Assembly: GCA_963377175.1 (NCBI GenBank)
Contig: CAUJNA010001598.1
Coordinates: 1 to 64,000 of the forward strand
Origin: Effrenium voratum
Taxonomy: Eukaryota > Sar > Dinophyceae > Suessiales > Symbiodiniaceae
Direction of reading: 5' to 3'
DNA length: 64,000 bases
The notes below the pieces were generated by a model. It did not search any database. It was not told where the DNA came from and saw only the letters and a list, made by a program, of their open reading frames with translations. Below are positions 26,232 to 37,084 of the stretch, piece by piece (position 1 is the stretch's first letter; each line of letters opens with the position of its first letter). The position numbers and the translations under genes were made by a program.

Positions 26232-26424
26232 TTGAAAATGATGAAATCTTAGACTGTTTCATAATGAAAAAATTGTAAAAAAATGTGGAGAAAATTTAGG
26301 AAAATTCCCCACAATCCCCCTTGGTGTTTTGAACAAAATGGTTTGCTTGTTTAATTTCATCCCTGCCCCTGAAACCTTGAACTGAAAATACCCTACCCCA
26401 GGGCCCCCCTTATAACCATTTTTT
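26232..26424 (-). repeat. Right terminal inverted repeat of element 1
   Basis: Reverse complement of 3949-4141. The two copies diverge abruptly on the inner side (left continues GGTTCGGG, right continues AGTCTCTG when read inward). Confidence 0.92.
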
Positions 26425-26429
26425 CCCCT
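26425..26429. repeat. Target-site duplication CCCCT, right copy
   Basis: Same five bases as 3944-3948, immediately outside the right inverted repeat. Confidence 0.75.
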
Positions 26430-26448
26430 GTGGCGCCAAACATTTTGG

Positions 26449-26880
26449 TCAGTCCCAGGCCTTGGGCACTTGTCGGATCATGCCGACTCGCTCTGGCAGA
26501 ACTTTGTTCTCATCAACCAGAGGTCCATCCGAATCCTCTTCGCGGGAATCTGATGTGGAATCATCTCCACGCTTGTTTTTGGTCTTCTTGTGTGTCTTCT
26601 TCTTCTTTGCTCTCTTCTCTGCAGACACTTGCTCTTCATCGCCAGAAGTCTCGGACTCCGCCTGTCCTGCAACTTGCGGCACTGAGCCCTGACCACTGAA
26701 ATTTCCAGGCGGCATGAACATGCTGCCAGGCATTGGCATTCCATGGAACATGTGACTTGGCCACTGCACCCCCATCGCCGATGATGCTCCTGGATGGATC
26801 ACAAGGTGCTGCCCTGCAAGCTGTTCACCTGGCATTGTCTTTGCCCCTCTTAGACTTCTTGCCAGGTTTGGGCATGGCAA
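26449..26880 (-). CDS. Hypothetical host protein beside the element 1 insertion
   Basis: 143 residues: Met/Pro-rich first half (FHGMPMPGSMFMPPGNFSGQ) and a Lys-rich then Ser/Asp-rich acidic second half. No domain. It ends about 20 bases outside the right target duplication, so element 1 landed just downstream of this frame. It may be an exon rather than a complete gene; nothing supports a function. Confidence 0.35.
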   Translation of the reverse strand: MPCPNLARSLRGAKTMPGEQLAGQHLVIHPGASSAMGVQWPSHMFHGMPMPGSMFMPPGNFSGQGSVPQVAGQAESETSGDEEQVSAEKRAKKKKTHKKTKNKRGDDSTSDSREEDSDGPLVDENKVLPERVGMIRQVPKAWD

Positions 26881-27770
26881 TCGGGTGGCTGACTAGGCCG
26901 GCTAGCAGCTACGCAAGGGCAATATCGCTTACAGCCAATACGTTCAAACAGTCTGACACGAATGATACGCGCGCAACTTGTCCAAACCACTCACTGTTTC
27001 CAAGTTGGGGAGGTCGTGCGCAGCAAGTTACTCGGTCGGAAACACATCATAATAAGTTAGCCAATCAAAGAGTAAGTAGGTTTCTGACTGTGTCATCAGT
27101 AGCGAACGCCAGCCAATGATGCAAAAACTGATTCTGATCCTCCTGGCACAGGTCCTGACAAGGCTTAACTTGCCATCAACAACATAATTTTCTTGGGCGT
27201 GGGTCAAACCTAGATACCCTTTTTTGGGGTAACCACCCAGTTATTTACTGGCCCATATTGAAACAAAAAACATATCACGGAGTCGCATGGTGCAAAAACT
27301 CTGCCATGGTATTTTAAATTGTGGCAAACGGATGTCTCTCCAATCATCCACTCAGTAGTTCACGTCAGCCTGTGAGCCTGAGTCTGACCCAAATCCATTC
27401 CTTTAGCTGTCGCTTTCTCACAAACTCCAAGGTCTGAATGATTCACGCAGGCCCCAGCCACGACTATGACGAGGTGCCTCAGTTTGCATGGAAAACCACA
27501 ATGCTTTGCATCAGTCGCATGACCACACAATGCCACATTCAGGCCCCAGCCACGACTATGACGAGGAGCCCGTGCCTCAGTTCAGTGTGGGTGTGTGAGT
27601 GAAGTGAAAGGAATGGAGTAGTCAGGCTATTTGATTTAACTCTCACGGATGTGGCTGAACCTGAGCAAATCTTTCACTGCGCTGGACTGAGTTAAGGTTT
27701 GAAAGGCGTCATTGAAAATAGTAATAGAATGTAGTTAGATTGAATGTGTGTCCTGCGCGTCCGCTCTTTT
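26881..27770. other. Host non-coding DNA with a 26-base direct repeat
   Basis: No supported gene. The words AGGCCCCAGCCACGACTATG plus ACGAGG occur at about 27449 and 27541, 92-93 bases apart. Confidence 0.5.
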
Positions 27771-28418
27771 TCATCGAACATGTCGGGCGATTGGCAAATT
27801 GGCACTGAGCCCTGATTCATGTGTGACTGGCAGGCTCTGCCCACACTGCAGCCACTCACACAATTCGGCAAACTGCTGCAAAAATTGGGCCGTGATTTCT
27901 GCAGAGACCTGGATCCGAAAATTATGAATCACTTGTTCTGCCGTCCAGCTGTCCCAGAAAAATTGACTGACATCGTGCCACACAGAAAGCCTCTGCCGCC
28001 ACTGCTGTCGCCTCTGCGGGTTCCTGTCATTCTTCCAGTAAGCAGCCTCTTTTGGAATCCATGTTGCAAGTAAAATGCAGTGGACCAGTTCATCAATGAC
28101 GATCCTCGTAGGCCCTGACTTGAAGTATGACATCCAGGTGCAGGTGGACGCGGGGTTCCCTGGAGAAATTTCCTCCACCTCCACATCTTGAAGAAGCTGC
28201 CAAACTGCAACCCCTCGTTGTTCGCATGAGTTGCATAATGACACAGTGCGTTTCCTTTGCCACGCTCGGGCAGCGAAAGTTGGGGTCGCGGGCAACCTCG
28301 GCAGGCAATTGTGATTCAAAGTGCGCCAAATTCCTGGGCTTTGCCCTTGCCACAGTAGGTTCGGCAGGTTCGGCAGCGTCATCCTGATACTGATACTTCT
28401 GACGGCGCACTTCTTCAT
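27771..28418 (-). pseudogene. Hypothetical protein fragment, frame-disrupted
   Basis: The 215-codon frame ends with a helical region (WRQRLSVWHDVSQFFWDSWT and onward) that looks coding, but upstream of about 28220 the adjacent frame reads better (RRQKYQYQDDAAEPAEPTVA). A frameshift near 28210 is therefore likely. With the next two entries it appears to be part of one disrupted minus-strand gene family. No domain recognised. Confidence 0.35.
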
Positions 28419-28422
28419 TCAG

Positions 28423-29304
28423 TCAATGCTCGACCGATTCTGGGCCCACATCTGGCAAGTTGGCAAACCCCACAAACTGATCCGAAGCTGCTTGAATCTG
28501 ACTGGAATAATAATCGTCCGGATCCCAGTCCGCTTGCGACTCCAGTTCCAAGTCCTCGTCTACGATCGCATCCATGTCTGACAATTCATTGCCAGAGACT
28601 CTCCCGGGAGGCTGTAACACTGGCCGTTCCAGTGCCAGGTTTTGCCATGCCAAGTCATGCCGCAATGCCTTCTTGACTTTCAGCCTCTTAGTACTGCTCT
28701 GCATGATGAACTCGTCTTCAGTCGGCTGTGGCTGAGGCTGCTGCGGCTTGACGTGCCATCGACGTAGCATTGGCCCGTGCAACAAATCAGTCCCACAGCT
28801 GGGACATGTTGCACAGTGCGAATTGATGCCAAATCCCTGCAAGTTGCAATTTGAGCAATGGAAACTTTGCTCAAAGTTCAAACTGCTGGCCACATTTGGG
28901 GCGGAGCAGGTTGGCACTTGGCCCTGATAAACCTGCCCGCCAGCGTCATGGTCATGGCCCCAATAGCACTGGTTTGTTGGCTGCATTGGTCTCTCTAGGT
29001 CCACAGTGCCATCGCCTGGCCAGGCTTTAAAAGTGTCTGCCTCAGCTGCAGACTGCTCCGTCACAGACATCCGCGCATCGTAAATCTTCATCATTTCATT
29101 CTGGGCCCTGTTGATGATGCCTGCAACGGCATTTAGCGTCCGCTCCCACGGCTGTATTGGGAATTTGGGCGCGATATTCAACACAAGCCTTTGCAGCTTC
29201 TGAAGACACCCCAGGAGTGACTCACAATGTTCAAATCGCTTCAGGAGCACCCCGTCCTGAATATGCGAAAACAGCATATTCACAGAGCCTTTGACTCTCT
29301 TCAT
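28423..29304 (-). CDS. Hypothetical protein with zinc-ribbon-like cysteines
   Basis: 293 residues. The N-terminal 100 are helical. Residues about 140-165 hold FHCSNCNLQGFGINSHCATC followed by PSCG, a plausible zinc ribbon with three CxxC pairs. A Gln/Pro run and an acidic end follow. It lies in line with the frames at 27771 and 29506 on the same strand with very short gaps, suggesting one damaged gene or an unspliced gene with introns. Family unknown. Confidence 0.4.
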   Translation of the reverse strand: MKRVKGSVNMLFSHIQDGVLLKRFEHCESLLGCLQKLQRLVLNIAPKFPIQPWERTLNAVAGIINRAQNEMMKIYDARMSVTEQSAAEADTFKAWPGDGTVDLERPMQPTNQCYWGHDHDAGGQVYQGQVPTCSAPNVASSLNFEQSFHCSNCNLQGFGINSHCATCPSCGTDLLHGPMLRRWHVKPQQPQPQPTEDEFIMQSSTKRLKVKKALRHDLAWQNLALERPVLQPPGRVSGNELSDMDAIVDEDLELESQADWDPDDYYSSQIQAASDQFVGFANLPDVGPESVEH

Positions 29305-29505
29305 TGATTCATCAGCCTCGTAGTGTTCTGGTCGATGATCTTGAACCTAAACCGACGCAGGCCAGTTTGTCTATTGAGCTGCTGCGCAACGCAATTTGCG
29401 CCATGCCAGTCGTTTGGCCATTTGCTGGCATCCCTCCGCATGTGCACCAGCAAGCTGGTGATCCACAGCAAAGTCAATGACATCCTCGTCATTTTTTTGC
29501 TCCCA

Positions 29506-30058
29506 TTAAAAAAACAGGACATTGAAACCCGCAATGCCCTCTTCAAAATGCACGGAATGTTGCTCAGCCTCCGGGCGCCAAGACCGAGGATCACCAATGA
29601 TGACTTGCTGGAGAGGGAGAAACCCAATCCCCCTACAAAAATGCTCCTGCACTTCGCGCGGGAAGCGAAACACGACAAGGGCCAGCTCCCCGTCCTGCAA
29701 CTGATCATACTTTGAGTTCGCCAACTTTATTGCTAGTGGCACTGCCCCTGTGGAAGGCAGTGACTGGCCCTGAGCTCCACCATGTTGCTCCACCAAATTT
29801 GTGGGGGGCGCAAGCAATGCGTCCCTCGACACTCCTCGACCGCAGAACACCCAGGTAATGTCAATCCATGTTGTGCGAAACAATATCCTGCCAGTGCCAC
29901 GGTTTGTGAGGTGCGGGCACAATGACTTGACCAGGTTATTGCTGGTCCAGAGACGAGTCTTGGCCTGGCCAGACCGTGAGTCCACATACATTTGCACATC
30001 CTCAATTTCCTGGGGGGAGGCCAGAAGATTTGCCCACATGGTTGACCAGAAAAAAGAG
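29506..30058 (-). CDS. Hypothetical protein fragment upstream in the same minus-strand unit
   Basis: Only the part after the GA repeat is credible as protein: [20 protein letters not shown] through IRFP-like [20 protein letters not shown]. Frames further upstream translate the (GA)n run as Ser-Leu repeats and should be ignored. No domain recognised; a stop and frame changes separate it from the 28423-29304 frame. Confidence 0.35.
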
Positions 30059-30061
30059 AAT

Positions 30062-30206
<145 letters not shown>

Positions 30207-30349
30207 GGAATGAGACAAAAGCCGTGCAACTCTTGTTCCCTTTCACAACATCAGCGTCTGTTTTCTTTTCTTTGTTTTCTCTTTTTCTGAAAAAAACAAA
30301 CAAACAAGTTAAGACCTGTTGCGCTGCTCCTAGCTTGAACCCAAACAAC

Positions 30350-31358
30350 CCTCACAAAAGGGAACCCACGAAACGAGAAGAGCGCGCATTCCTTTTCAAC
30401 CGGGTTGGTGGAAAGGGCACTGCTTCTAGGGCACGCGGTGCACCTAGAGCAGGGGGCATGTTCAAAGGGGGTTGTAAGGTGTCTGCGCTGTCTCACGACT
30501 CGATGCGACGGGGGAATACAAACCTTTTTGCTTTGCTTCACAGCCGTGTGTTGGATGTTTGCCTCGATTCTATTATCAAGGTCTTGAGCCAAATGCATTT
30601 GCATGTACAAAACACAATTCCCTCAAAGGTTTTGGACCTTAAACAAGGGGAAGTAACAGGGTGACCCTCAGAACCTGCCCTTAGGATGTTTTAGCCTGCG
30701 GCTCGAAGATTCTTAGCATCCCCCATCCCGGGCTTGGGTTCATCCCTGGGTCGGGAACCAATCACAAACGCACGCCGACACGTCTCTTCCAGACCTCATG
30801 TGCAATGGTGCAGCAAGCTATCTGTAAGGTATTTGTACAGATCGAGGGCAGTCTTGCAGAACATAGTCCATCACCAATTTGTAACCAGTAATGGTTGTAG
30901 CATCCTGGCATACCAGAATAGTAGTCGCCGATGACGATACTGTACGGAAACAAGAAAACATTCTGTGGTGATAAATGCAAATCTCATGCAAATACTTTTG
31001 ATTTGCCCAGGGTACCGTGCACGACGAGTACCACAAGGGCTGGCCATGATACCACGCACGATGAGTATCACGATCCCATTGTGTAAAAATGCACATTTTA
31101 GTTGATCCCCCGCGCAGAAGAAATCGTAAAGAAAATGCTGATCATCAGTGTGATGATTCTACGATGGCCTTTCTACTCTCGTGCCAAGGTTTGTTTGTGC
31201 TGCGGCGCGGACTGCTTTGTGCGTTCGCGCTCCCACGGCTTCCTGGTATTGCCGGGATGACAGCCTGAGCTGCCATGCCTAGATTTTGCTGGTGTTCTCT
31301 CAAACAGTCAAGTCAATCACAGTTCATGTGATTACCGTGAATTGCCAAGTCCCTAGGA
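30350..31358. other. Host non-coding DNA
   Basis: No supported gene. Short imperfect duplicates of a CACGATGAGTA-like word occur near 31020 and 31055. Otherwise nothing recognised. Confidence 0.4.
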
Positions 31359-31775
31359 TTAGCACCCCGTCTGAGACAGCTCCGCCGAGTCCAATTCATT
31401 CAACTCATGATCGGGTAAGGCGGGAGGCTCTTCTCCCACTGGTACTTCTTGAGCTGCAACCACTTGAGGGTCTACGTGTTCAAACCATTCTTCATCAGGT
31501 TCCACAAATTCATCATCTGCCAGTCTCGTCTGTTCCTCCGTCTGATCATGGAAATCTGAAATGATGCACCGCTCCGCATCAATGCGTTGCACCGTCATCC
31601 CTTGTCCATAGCGCAATGCTTCAATTCGCACCTTTGCAGTCTCAAGCTTGCTCTGAATCTCTCTGATGTCCTCCGCAAGTGGAGTGTTGATACCATACAT
31701 ATCCTCCAGCATTGAATCAATTCTGCATCGCAGCATCCAAGTCTGCACAATGCAAGAACTGCATACCACATCCAC
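31359..31775 (-). pseudogene. Copia polyprotein remnant: C-terminal tail
   Basis: 138-codon frame on the same strand and immediately downstream of the RNase H remnant. It is acidic (DDEFVEPDEEWFEHVDPQVV) with no conserved enzyme motif; assignment rests on position and on the frame overlap with the preceding remnant. Confidence 0.35.
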
Positions 31776-31811
31776 GTCTGTTCGTCTGGCCTTTCACCTG
31801 GGTGGCACGCC

Positions 31812-32579
31812 TCAGTCTGACTCCAGCTCAAGGCGTAACCTGCACTCCGAGTGAACATGCTCTGCAACAAGGCAAGTTGCAAAAGCTGCTTTGCTGCACC
31901 GCTTGTGCTGCCGTGCACATATACGTACTTGGCGAATCGCTGCTTTCGCCTGTATCTTTCCCAACTCCTGCTCCAGTTCTTCCGCACCGATGACCTGTCC
32001 ATCTCCATCATGGTATCCAAGAAGGCCTTGCAACATCTTGCGCCTGCTGCTGCTTAGCGATTTCGTATGAAGACCTGCTAAGTTCCAAAGTGTTTGCACT
32101 GTGTTAAGCACAATCTCCCGGGTCTCTCTTGCGCGGCCCTCAATATGCTTGACACGACCACTGGTACCCGTTCTCTGAAGAATTCCACGCGCTGCGGACG
32201 AGTCACCCAAACGATGAACCACCAAAGAATCCAAACCCATCACAAATTGAATGCACTGCCGAATATGCAGCCCGTCGCACAAATCACTCACCATGCCATA
32301 TGCCTCAAATTCTGCGGATGATAGGCTCACCACTTGCTGGGTCCTTGATCCTGAATACAGAAAATGTTCATTGAGCAAAACTGTAACGCCACTCACTGAT
32401 CTCCGTGCGATTGGATCACCTGACGAATCTGCATCTGTCATTACTTCCAAAACTGGTTCCTCTGTGGGCTTCACAACAATTCCACCGTTCTGCTGAATAG
32501 GCTCAAAGCCCAGTGTGTTGTACTTGCACTGCCAAGTACTGCAAAATCGCTTGCTATGTACAGCAGTACGCCAACACAA
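31812..32579 (-). pseudogene. Copia RNase H remnant
   Basis: MTDADSSGDPIARRSVSGVT and the following VVSLSSAEFEAYGM, LGDSSAARGIL and GRVKHIEGR match the Copia RNase H pattern, and the same motifs occur intact in the 42-49 kb element (SDADWAGDPQTRRSVSS, VSLSSGESEFYA, IGDSAAARGI). It is separated from the RT remnant by frame changes. Confidence 0.75.
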
Positions 32580-33823
32580 GTGCGAAATAGCAACTTGTCC
32601 TTCTCCTCGAGTGCTTCCGGCATGGACTCAATCTGACTTGGTCCAGTGCTCATTGGTGATGTTCTCGGCCTGCCAAATCCCTTTCTCGGCATCAGTTCCT
32701 CAAGCTTCTCCATGTGCTTCACATGCGGCTGAACATGAAGAACGCCATCTATCATGCGGTATGAACGCTTGAGAAGCCAAACTTCATTTCCTGCATCAAG
32801 CCATTCAACATGTACCTCACATGAGTGCAATCCGCTCAAGAGTGCGATTCAAGTCACTGCGCAGCCCGCACAACATGAAATCATCCACGCGCGAAAGTCC
32901 ACTAGGTAGGATGTCGCCTTTCAGCTCTGGGTTCTTTGCACAAAACAGTACCGGATTCTCTTTGCATTGCTGCATCTCGCACCTTTCAAGAATCCACTGA
33001 CATCATCATGCCAGTTTGCGGATGCATCTCTCTGTCCTGGAAGGCACTTATGAAGCCTGTATGTCAAACGTTCTCCTCGCACATGTGCAAACACAGCTGT
33101 TGGTTTCTGCTGATCAACTGTAAGAAACGCGTCCTTGAAATCAAGTACCAACATTGCATAATCTGATCTGCGCTGCATCGCCGAAGGAAGGATCCTCTGA
33201 ATGATGTTTGACGACGCTGGGGCAAAGAGACCCCCATCACGCTCGCAACTCATCCACTGGTGTTCAAGTCCAACCAGTCTTGCTCTCCTCATCCAAAAGT
33301 CTCGCTGGTGAAACCGCTTGGCTCTCCACGCCGTGACAAATCTTGTTCGACATTCAGGCGGGATGTCGGTTCCCTTCGGAATAAGCTCCAACACTCCCAT
33401 CTTCGCCAGCCTTTCCAACCCCACGTCAACGGCCAACTCATCGACCGAAGCTCCTCTTCCGAAAGCTTCGGCGCACGGATAGTACAGCGCTCTGAGCGCG
33501 CCAAACATGGCGCACTCCTCCGGCATCTCCTTAAACTCCTTTATCTCCGGCATGATTTCCTCATCATAGTCACTGAAATTCTCCAACTCCTCTTCTGTGA
33601 ATTCCAGCGCTGCTGGCCAATCGTTGTGAAACAATTGCTCCCCGTTCACCTCAACTGAGAGCATCTCCGCTGGCTGCATGTTGCCGGCCATGATCAGTGG
33701 TGCTTCCAAACGCTGTTTCTTCGCGCTCTCGGCCTTCACCTGCCTGGCGGGTCTTTCTTCGTCAGCTCCAGGGTCTTCCAATTCTTGCACAAGACCGCTG
33801 GGCGCTGATTCCTCAATTCTCAC
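32471..33823 (-). pseudogene. Copia reverse transcriptase remnant
   Basis: The frame 32921-33823 encodes PPECRTRFVTAWRAKRF, WMRRARLVGLE, LFAPASSNIIQRILPSAM, LVLDFKDAFLTVDQ and LHKCLPGQRDASANW, the fingers and palm of a Copia RT. It ends before the catalytic DD motif; a separate frame (32839-32471) carries the connection part (VHVEWLDAGNEVWLLKRSYR, LLYIASDF). Stops and frameshifts make the gene non-functional. The sequence is well diverged from the intact element, so this is another subfamily. Confidence 0.78.
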
Positions 33824-33887
33824 ACGCGCCTGTCTGTCCGCTGATCCCCTTGTTTTGCTTCAATCGCTTGCTTCGCCTTTCTTGTTG

Positions 33888-34580
33888 CTAGTTACATCGC
33901 AACTTTCTCACCGTCCCCCGCCTCGGAGCTTCGGCGCCTTCATCATCTCGAACATAACCTTCAGGAAACACTGGCATTTGCGTCCTCACAAAATCTGAAA
34001 GCATGATGCCATCATCCACCGGCAACTCATGTGACACCACAGACTCTGCAACTCGTGGCATTCTGCTCGCCGCCACACATCCTGCTACAAGCCCAGGGTG
34101 TTTCGGAAACTCAACAACCTTGTCCAGCAAATCTGATTGCCATGGATGCACAATCTTCGCGCGTCACGATTAAGCTTCCGGACGCCGTGCCTAGGCAATG
34201 ACTATCTTGAAACCCAAGCTTTGTCAACCAGATCCCAGCCACGAAGCAAGGCTCGCCCTTGTTGTCAGGCCTCGCGCGCCAGGACCTGCTCGCCATAGCG
34301 CACAAGCTTGCCTGTGTACCCACATCCTGTCAGCTTCTCATAGCTAGCGGTATCCTGCTGCACCCTGAAACGATTCAGAAGGAATGCTGAATGTTTCCAA
34401 CTCCATGCACGCAGTGGCGAGAAAGTGCCAACTCTGATATTCGCTTTCTCCTCAACTTGTCCGACCAGAATGTTTGCTTGTTGCCTGACGCTCTGAATGC
34501 ACTGCTCAACAAGACCGTTGCTTTGATGATCTCGCGCCTTGCCCCTGGACCAGGGACCGCGGCCACCTCGTTCGTCACGA
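33888..34580 (-). pseudogene. Copia integrase remnant
   Basis: DHQSNGLVEQCIQSVRQQAN supplies the region around the integrase catalytic Glu, followed by SWKHSAFLLNRFRVQQDTAS. Further fragments at 34323-34111 (FVAGIWLTKLGFQDSHCLGT) and 34151-33888 continue toward RT in other frames. The remnant stops abruptly near 34580, where GC-rich DNA of different origin begins. Confidence 0.7.
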
Positions 34581-36020
34581 GCCACTTCTACCTGGGCGAC
34601 TTGGCGCAGTCCGGCAAGGACTCCAACCTGCACGGCGCCCCTGCGCAGGCCACGGTCGAGGACGTGCGACTGGCCGGCTACGGGGGAATCCGCTTCGTCA
34701 AGGACGACTGACGGAGACCCAAGACCGGCGCCCTGCAAGCAACGGCCGGGCCCGCCTCCATCACGGGCAGCACGCCCAACGGCGCGCAGGCAGCAGCGGA
34801 CCTTGTGGGCGCAGGAGCAGAGGGCTTGCAGGCCGTCGAGAAGACGGCAGCCGTGGCTGCGGAGGAGGGGCGGGGCGGGGCCTTCAGCCCTTGCGGGTGA
34901 GGTTGCTGGAAAGTGGCTGCCACGGCTAGCCGCAACGGCGGGACTGGCCGTGCTTCCGGGCACAGGCTGGGTGCTCGAGAACACGCTCTTCCCGGCCTCA
35001 GCAGGGCACAGCCGCGCAGGACGTCCGGTCCGCCAACGGCGTGAACGACCTTCACGCTGCGCTTCGGCAGCGCACTTCCGGCAGCCCTGCAAGCAGCCGT
35101 GCCTCCTCCCCGCAGTCCAACCACGCCACGCCCCTCCTGGGCCTGAACCCCGCCAGTCTTCCAGCCGAGCTCCCGGAAGCCGCCTGCCTCCGCCGAGCTT
35201 CGACCAGCTGGCCTGGACCCGCTGACCAGCGGTCCCGCTGGCGCCCCGCCTGTTTCATCCGAGAATCCAGGTCTTCGCCAACGGCCAGCGCTGCAACAAC
35301 AGAAACGGCCGCACCGTGGCAGTGCACGATTTGCTGAAGGGCCACGGTTCAACCAGAACAAGGCCGTGGAGGGCTTCGACAAGGTGAACGACCCCGAACG
35401 CCCCGCGCGGTGCACCAAGCGCGCGGACGTGCTGCTGCGCCCCAAGGGGAGCTTTCTGCGCTGCGGCAAGAGCTGCCTGCAGCTAAACCTAGCGCTCGAG
35501 TTGGAGCTCGCCAACGCCCACTGCGTCCAAGAACGCCGGGGCGCACCCGGCAGGAGCCACGCTGAAGCACCGACTTCGAGATCCAGAACGTTCGAGTTCT
35601 GGCCTTCCAGGTCGTGTTCGCTCTCCTCTCGGAAGGTCCCTGGTGTTCAGCTAACGGTGCACACGCAGCAGTCCAACGGTGCCGACGGGCGTGGCGGAGC
35701 ACAGTCACCGTCGCGCTTCACGAAACTGATGGGAGCGTTCGTGACGGAGGACAGCCTCCTCGAGTCGCAGATGCAGCTGGGCAGCCTGCAGTACCACAAA
35801 GGGAGCCTTGGAGCACTTCCACTGCGGTCCGTGCGAGGACGTACGACGAGCGCAACATCGACATTTTGTGTGGGCTGCCTGCGCCACAGCTTCCTTGCCT
35901 TGCGGGCTTCCCGACCGAGCGTGTGCCCAAGATGCCCCGAGCGGCGTCAGCACCCGTTCGGGCGACCTGAGAAAAAAAAAAGAAAAGGCGCTGTCCCCTT
36001 AGCCAGTTTCGGCGTTGAGT
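34540..36020 (+). pseudogene. GC-rich decayed PLV major capsid protein fragment
   Basis: Several plus-strand frames, broken by many indels, still show capsid landmarks in the order of the element 1 capsid gene: LALELELANAH near 35495 (compare PLVLELELVSNF), TDFEIQNVRVLAFQVVFALL near 35572 (compare YELNNCFLQCDVVSLDNDL), TVHTQQSN and FTKLMGAFVT near 35655-35740 (compare SVSKLTATFIT), and FPTERVPKMP... VSTRSGDL near 35910-35970 (compare EKVPDSSYTGINTKAGQQLL). Further left, GTGWVLENTLF near 34970 also occurs in the decayed piece at 56.5 kb. Strongly GC-rich, unlike elements 1 and 2, so likely an old insertion or another viral lineage. Confidence 0.55.
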
Positions 36021-36170
36021 GACAGTGCCAAAAAACCAGCAAAATTCTCTAGGGGGATGGCGCTCACTCGGAAGCGTCGCAGCTCTGAAGCTTGGAGGGC
36101 GCGGGCTCGATCGCGAGCTATGCGCCAAGACGGACTTTTAATCCGGTGATCCCTAGCAAAGTATTTTTCC

Positions 36171-36865
36171 CTTAGGCCGATAGAGCGCCTCTCCTTAGGG
36201 TTTATTTTCCCTGCCGAGACGGATCTTCCGAGACGGATCATCAGGTCCGAGACAGATCTTTCCACTTCCCACCCGGTGAGCGCCTCTCCTTAGAATAGTT
36301 CTTCCCAAGACGGATATTCCCGAGACGGATCTTTCCACCTCCCACCCAATGAGCGCCTCTCCTTAGAATAATATTTTACCCCGCCCCGAGACGGATCTTT
36401 TAACCTCCCACCCGGTGAGCGCCTCTCCTTAGAATAATATTTTACCCCGGCCCGAGACGGATCTTCCCCCGTGAGCGCCTCTCCTTAGAATAATATTTTA
36501 CCCCGGCCCCTTTTAACCTCCCGCCCGGTGAGCGCTTCTCCTTAGAATAATATTTTACTCCGGCCCGAGACGGATCTTCCCGTCTCCCACCCGGCGAGCG
36601 CCTCTCCTTAGAATAATATTTTACCCCCGGCCCGAGACGGATCTTTCCACATCCCACCCGGCGAGCGCTTTTTTCTTAGAATAGTATTGTCCCCTGGCCC
36701 GAGACGGATCTTTCCACTTTTAATCCGTAGAATAGTATTTTCCGCTGGCCCGACGGATCTTCCCAAGACGGATATTCCCGAGACGGATCTTCCCACCTCC
36801 CACCCGGTGAGCGCCTCTCCCGAGACGGATCTTCCCAAGACGGATATTCCCGAGACGCTTCCAGA
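36171..36865. repeat. Minisatellite, unit about 60-70 bp
   Basis: About nine imperfect copies of a unit containing GAGCGCCTCTCCTTAGAATA and CCCGAGACGGATCTTCC, with deletions in some copies. Translations on the minus strand (KDPSRA... YYSKERRSPGG) are artefacts of the repeat. Confidence 0.9.
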
Positions 36866-36985
36866 AACATCATCTGGCTAACGGGCATGTTAAACCTCCA
36901 CCAGCCTTGTCCCTGGCAGGTTAGCATCTTGTCCTGTTGAAGTGTTGTCATTCCCAGCTTCGTCACGGACATCTTGATGTAGAAA

Positions 36986-37080
36986 TTATAACAAAAACAG
37001 CAGCAGCAGCAAGACCAATAACCACAAACAACAGCACAAATAACCAACAATAACAACAATAACAATAATAACACCAATAA
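36986..37080. repeat. (AAC/AAT)n-type simple repeat
   Basis: Imperfect CAACAATAACAATAATAAC run following a CAG-rich segment. Confidence 0.85.
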
Positions 37081-37084
37081 CTAC

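Larger units (their letters stand above)
3949..26424. mobile_element. Element 1: integrated Polinton-like virus with terminal inverted repeats
   Basis: The unit is bounded by 193-bp inverted repeats (3949-4141 and 26232-26424) and flanked on both sides by CCCCT, as expected for integration by a retroviral-type integrase, which it encodes. Inside are polymerase, integrase, packaging ATPase, capsid, penton-like and fibre genes: the set that defines Polintons and Polinton-like viruses. The viral part (about 4.2-23.75 kb) is strikingly AT-rich against the host DNA; the last 2.4 kb before the right repeat is not and carries other genes. No adenovirus-type maturation protease was recognised, which is commoner among PLVs than classical Polintons. 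Several genes carry stops or frameshifts. Confidence 0.88.

Noticed and set aside
36442..36840. Repeat protein frames (KDPSRAG, YYSKERRSPGG)
   Set aside because: They follow the minisatellite period and drift between frames; no evidence of coding.
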